6,327 nucleotides of DNA. It comes from an uncultured bacterium (GTDB lineage: Bacteria; Hydrothermota; Tepidihabitantia; Tepidihabitantales; Tepidihabitantaceae). This document shows, one piece after another, positions 5,703 through 6,327 of this stretch. Numbering within the stretch: position 1 is the first letter of the stretch; every line of letters starts with the position of its first letter. The DNA is taken from the NCBI GenBank assembly GCA_937139435.1, contig CAKZPX010000039.1, forward strand, positions 1-6,327, given 5' to 3'. A model generated the notes under the pieces. It had not been told where the DNA came from. It did not search any database and saw only the letters and a program-made list of their open reading frames with translations. A program made the position numbers and the translations under genes.

Positions 5703-6327
5703 ATGAAGATAACCGATCGGTATCTTTTACGCGAATTGCTTAAATTCACTATTCTCGGACTGATTAGTGTAGTTACAATCTATCTTTTAATAGACCTTTT
5801 TGAAGAACTGGGATATTTTACCAGCCGGAAGGTTCCATTTCTTATAGTGTTAACCTATTATTTCTATTCACTTCCATCTGCCATCGTATTGCTGTATCCG
5901 GTAAGTCTAATTTTAGCGGTATTTGTAGTATATGGTCAGATGACGCGGCATAACGAACTTCTTGCTTTTAAGAGTGCGGGCGTAGTAGTATATCGCCTTT
6001 TCGTGCCAGCAATTATACTGAGTGTTATCACTATTTTTATCTATCTTATCGGCAACGATTTTGTTGCCATTCCTTTTAATCGTTATTTAAGCGAGTTGCG
6101 GCGTTACAAGATAGAAAAACGGATGGCACCAGGTTCTCAAAGCCGACAGAATGTATACTGGGTGGATGGGAAAAACATATTGTGGGCAGGTGAGATAGAT
6201 TATTCAGACGAAAGGCATATTACGATGCGCAGATTTGTTCTTGTTGAACTGGACAATACCAGACGGGTGAAGTATAGAGTTGATGGTGAGGAGGCGGTAT
6301 ATGAAGATCGCTTTTGGCAAGGAAGAG
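5703..6327 (+). CDS. lptG: Lipopolysaccharide export permease LptG, N-terminal part
   Basis: Second permease subunit of the LptB2FG lipopolysaccharide exporter, partner of the LptF encoded just upstream. The right edge cuts the gene after 208 codons, roughly half of the usual 350-430 residues. Visible: the family opening MKITDRYLLRELL, membrane segments at about 13-33, 54-77 and 98-118, the coupling-region motif GQMTRHNELLAFKSAGV at 78-94, which closely parallels GRMAQDNEITAIKAAGI of LptF, and the start of the periplasmic beta domain from about 125, with QNVYWVDGKNILWAGEI at 149-165. The ATG comes 2 bases after the lptF stop, so the two genes form one transcript. The frame stays open to the edge. 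I call it LptG because it is second in the pair and of the same family. Confidence 0.93.
   Translation, partial: MKITDRYLLRELLKFTILGLISVVTIYLLIDLFEELGYFTSRKVPFLIVLTYYFYSLPSAIVLLYPVSLILAVFVVYGQMTRHNELLAFKSAGVVVYRLFVPAIILSVITIFIYLIGNDFVAIPFNRYLSELRRYKIEKRMAPGSQSRQNVYWVDGKNILWAGEIDYSDERHITMRRFVLVELDNTRRVKYRVDGEEAVYEDRFWQGR

Overview
This window comes from a bacterium with an outer membrane and probably a rod-shaped cell. The envelope genes show this: a cell-elongation cluster (mreB, mreC, mreD and the start of a penicillin-binding protein 2 gene) and the paired permease genes lptF and lptG, whose products move lipopolysaccharide to the cell surface. I cannot name the species. The proteins are clearly conserved but do not look proteobacterial to me, and a lineage of the FCB group or a candidate phylum is a guess only. 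No mobile element, RNA gene, CRISPR array or phage gene was seen.

Layout. Positions 1 to 3013 hold four minus-strand genes, read from right to left as mreB, mreC, mreD and mrdA (PBP2, cut by the left edge). They are packed with gaps of 30 and 3 bases and a 4-base ATGA overlap, as expected of one operon. Positions 3014 to 3387 are a 374-base gap with the mreB promoter region and a nested inverted repeat just after the next gene. Positions 3388 to 4344 hold a minus-strand gene for a protein with two GNAT-like acetyltransferase halves. A 99-base divergent promoter region follows, and then the plus-strand pair lptF and lptG from 4444 to the right edge, with lptG incomplete.

How the genes work together. 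MreB filaments, MreC, MreD and PBP2 form the core of the elongasome, which guides synthesis of the side-wall peptidoglycan. LptF and LptG form the membrane part of the ABC transporter that pulls lipopolysaccharide out of the inner membrane. Both systems build the envelope. The acetyltransferase between them has no evident link to either.

The most interesting signal is at the transcription starts. Both mreB and lptF have a good TTGACT -35 box, a 17-base spacer and a -10 box that ends only 7 or 6 bases before the start codon. This places the predicted transcript start on, or one base before, the start codon, so both mRNAs may be leaderless. Neither gene has a Shine-Dalgarno sequence, whereas the downstream PBP2 gene has a clear GGAG. 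The window otherwise looks like ordinary core genome, and I found no new multi-gene system in it.
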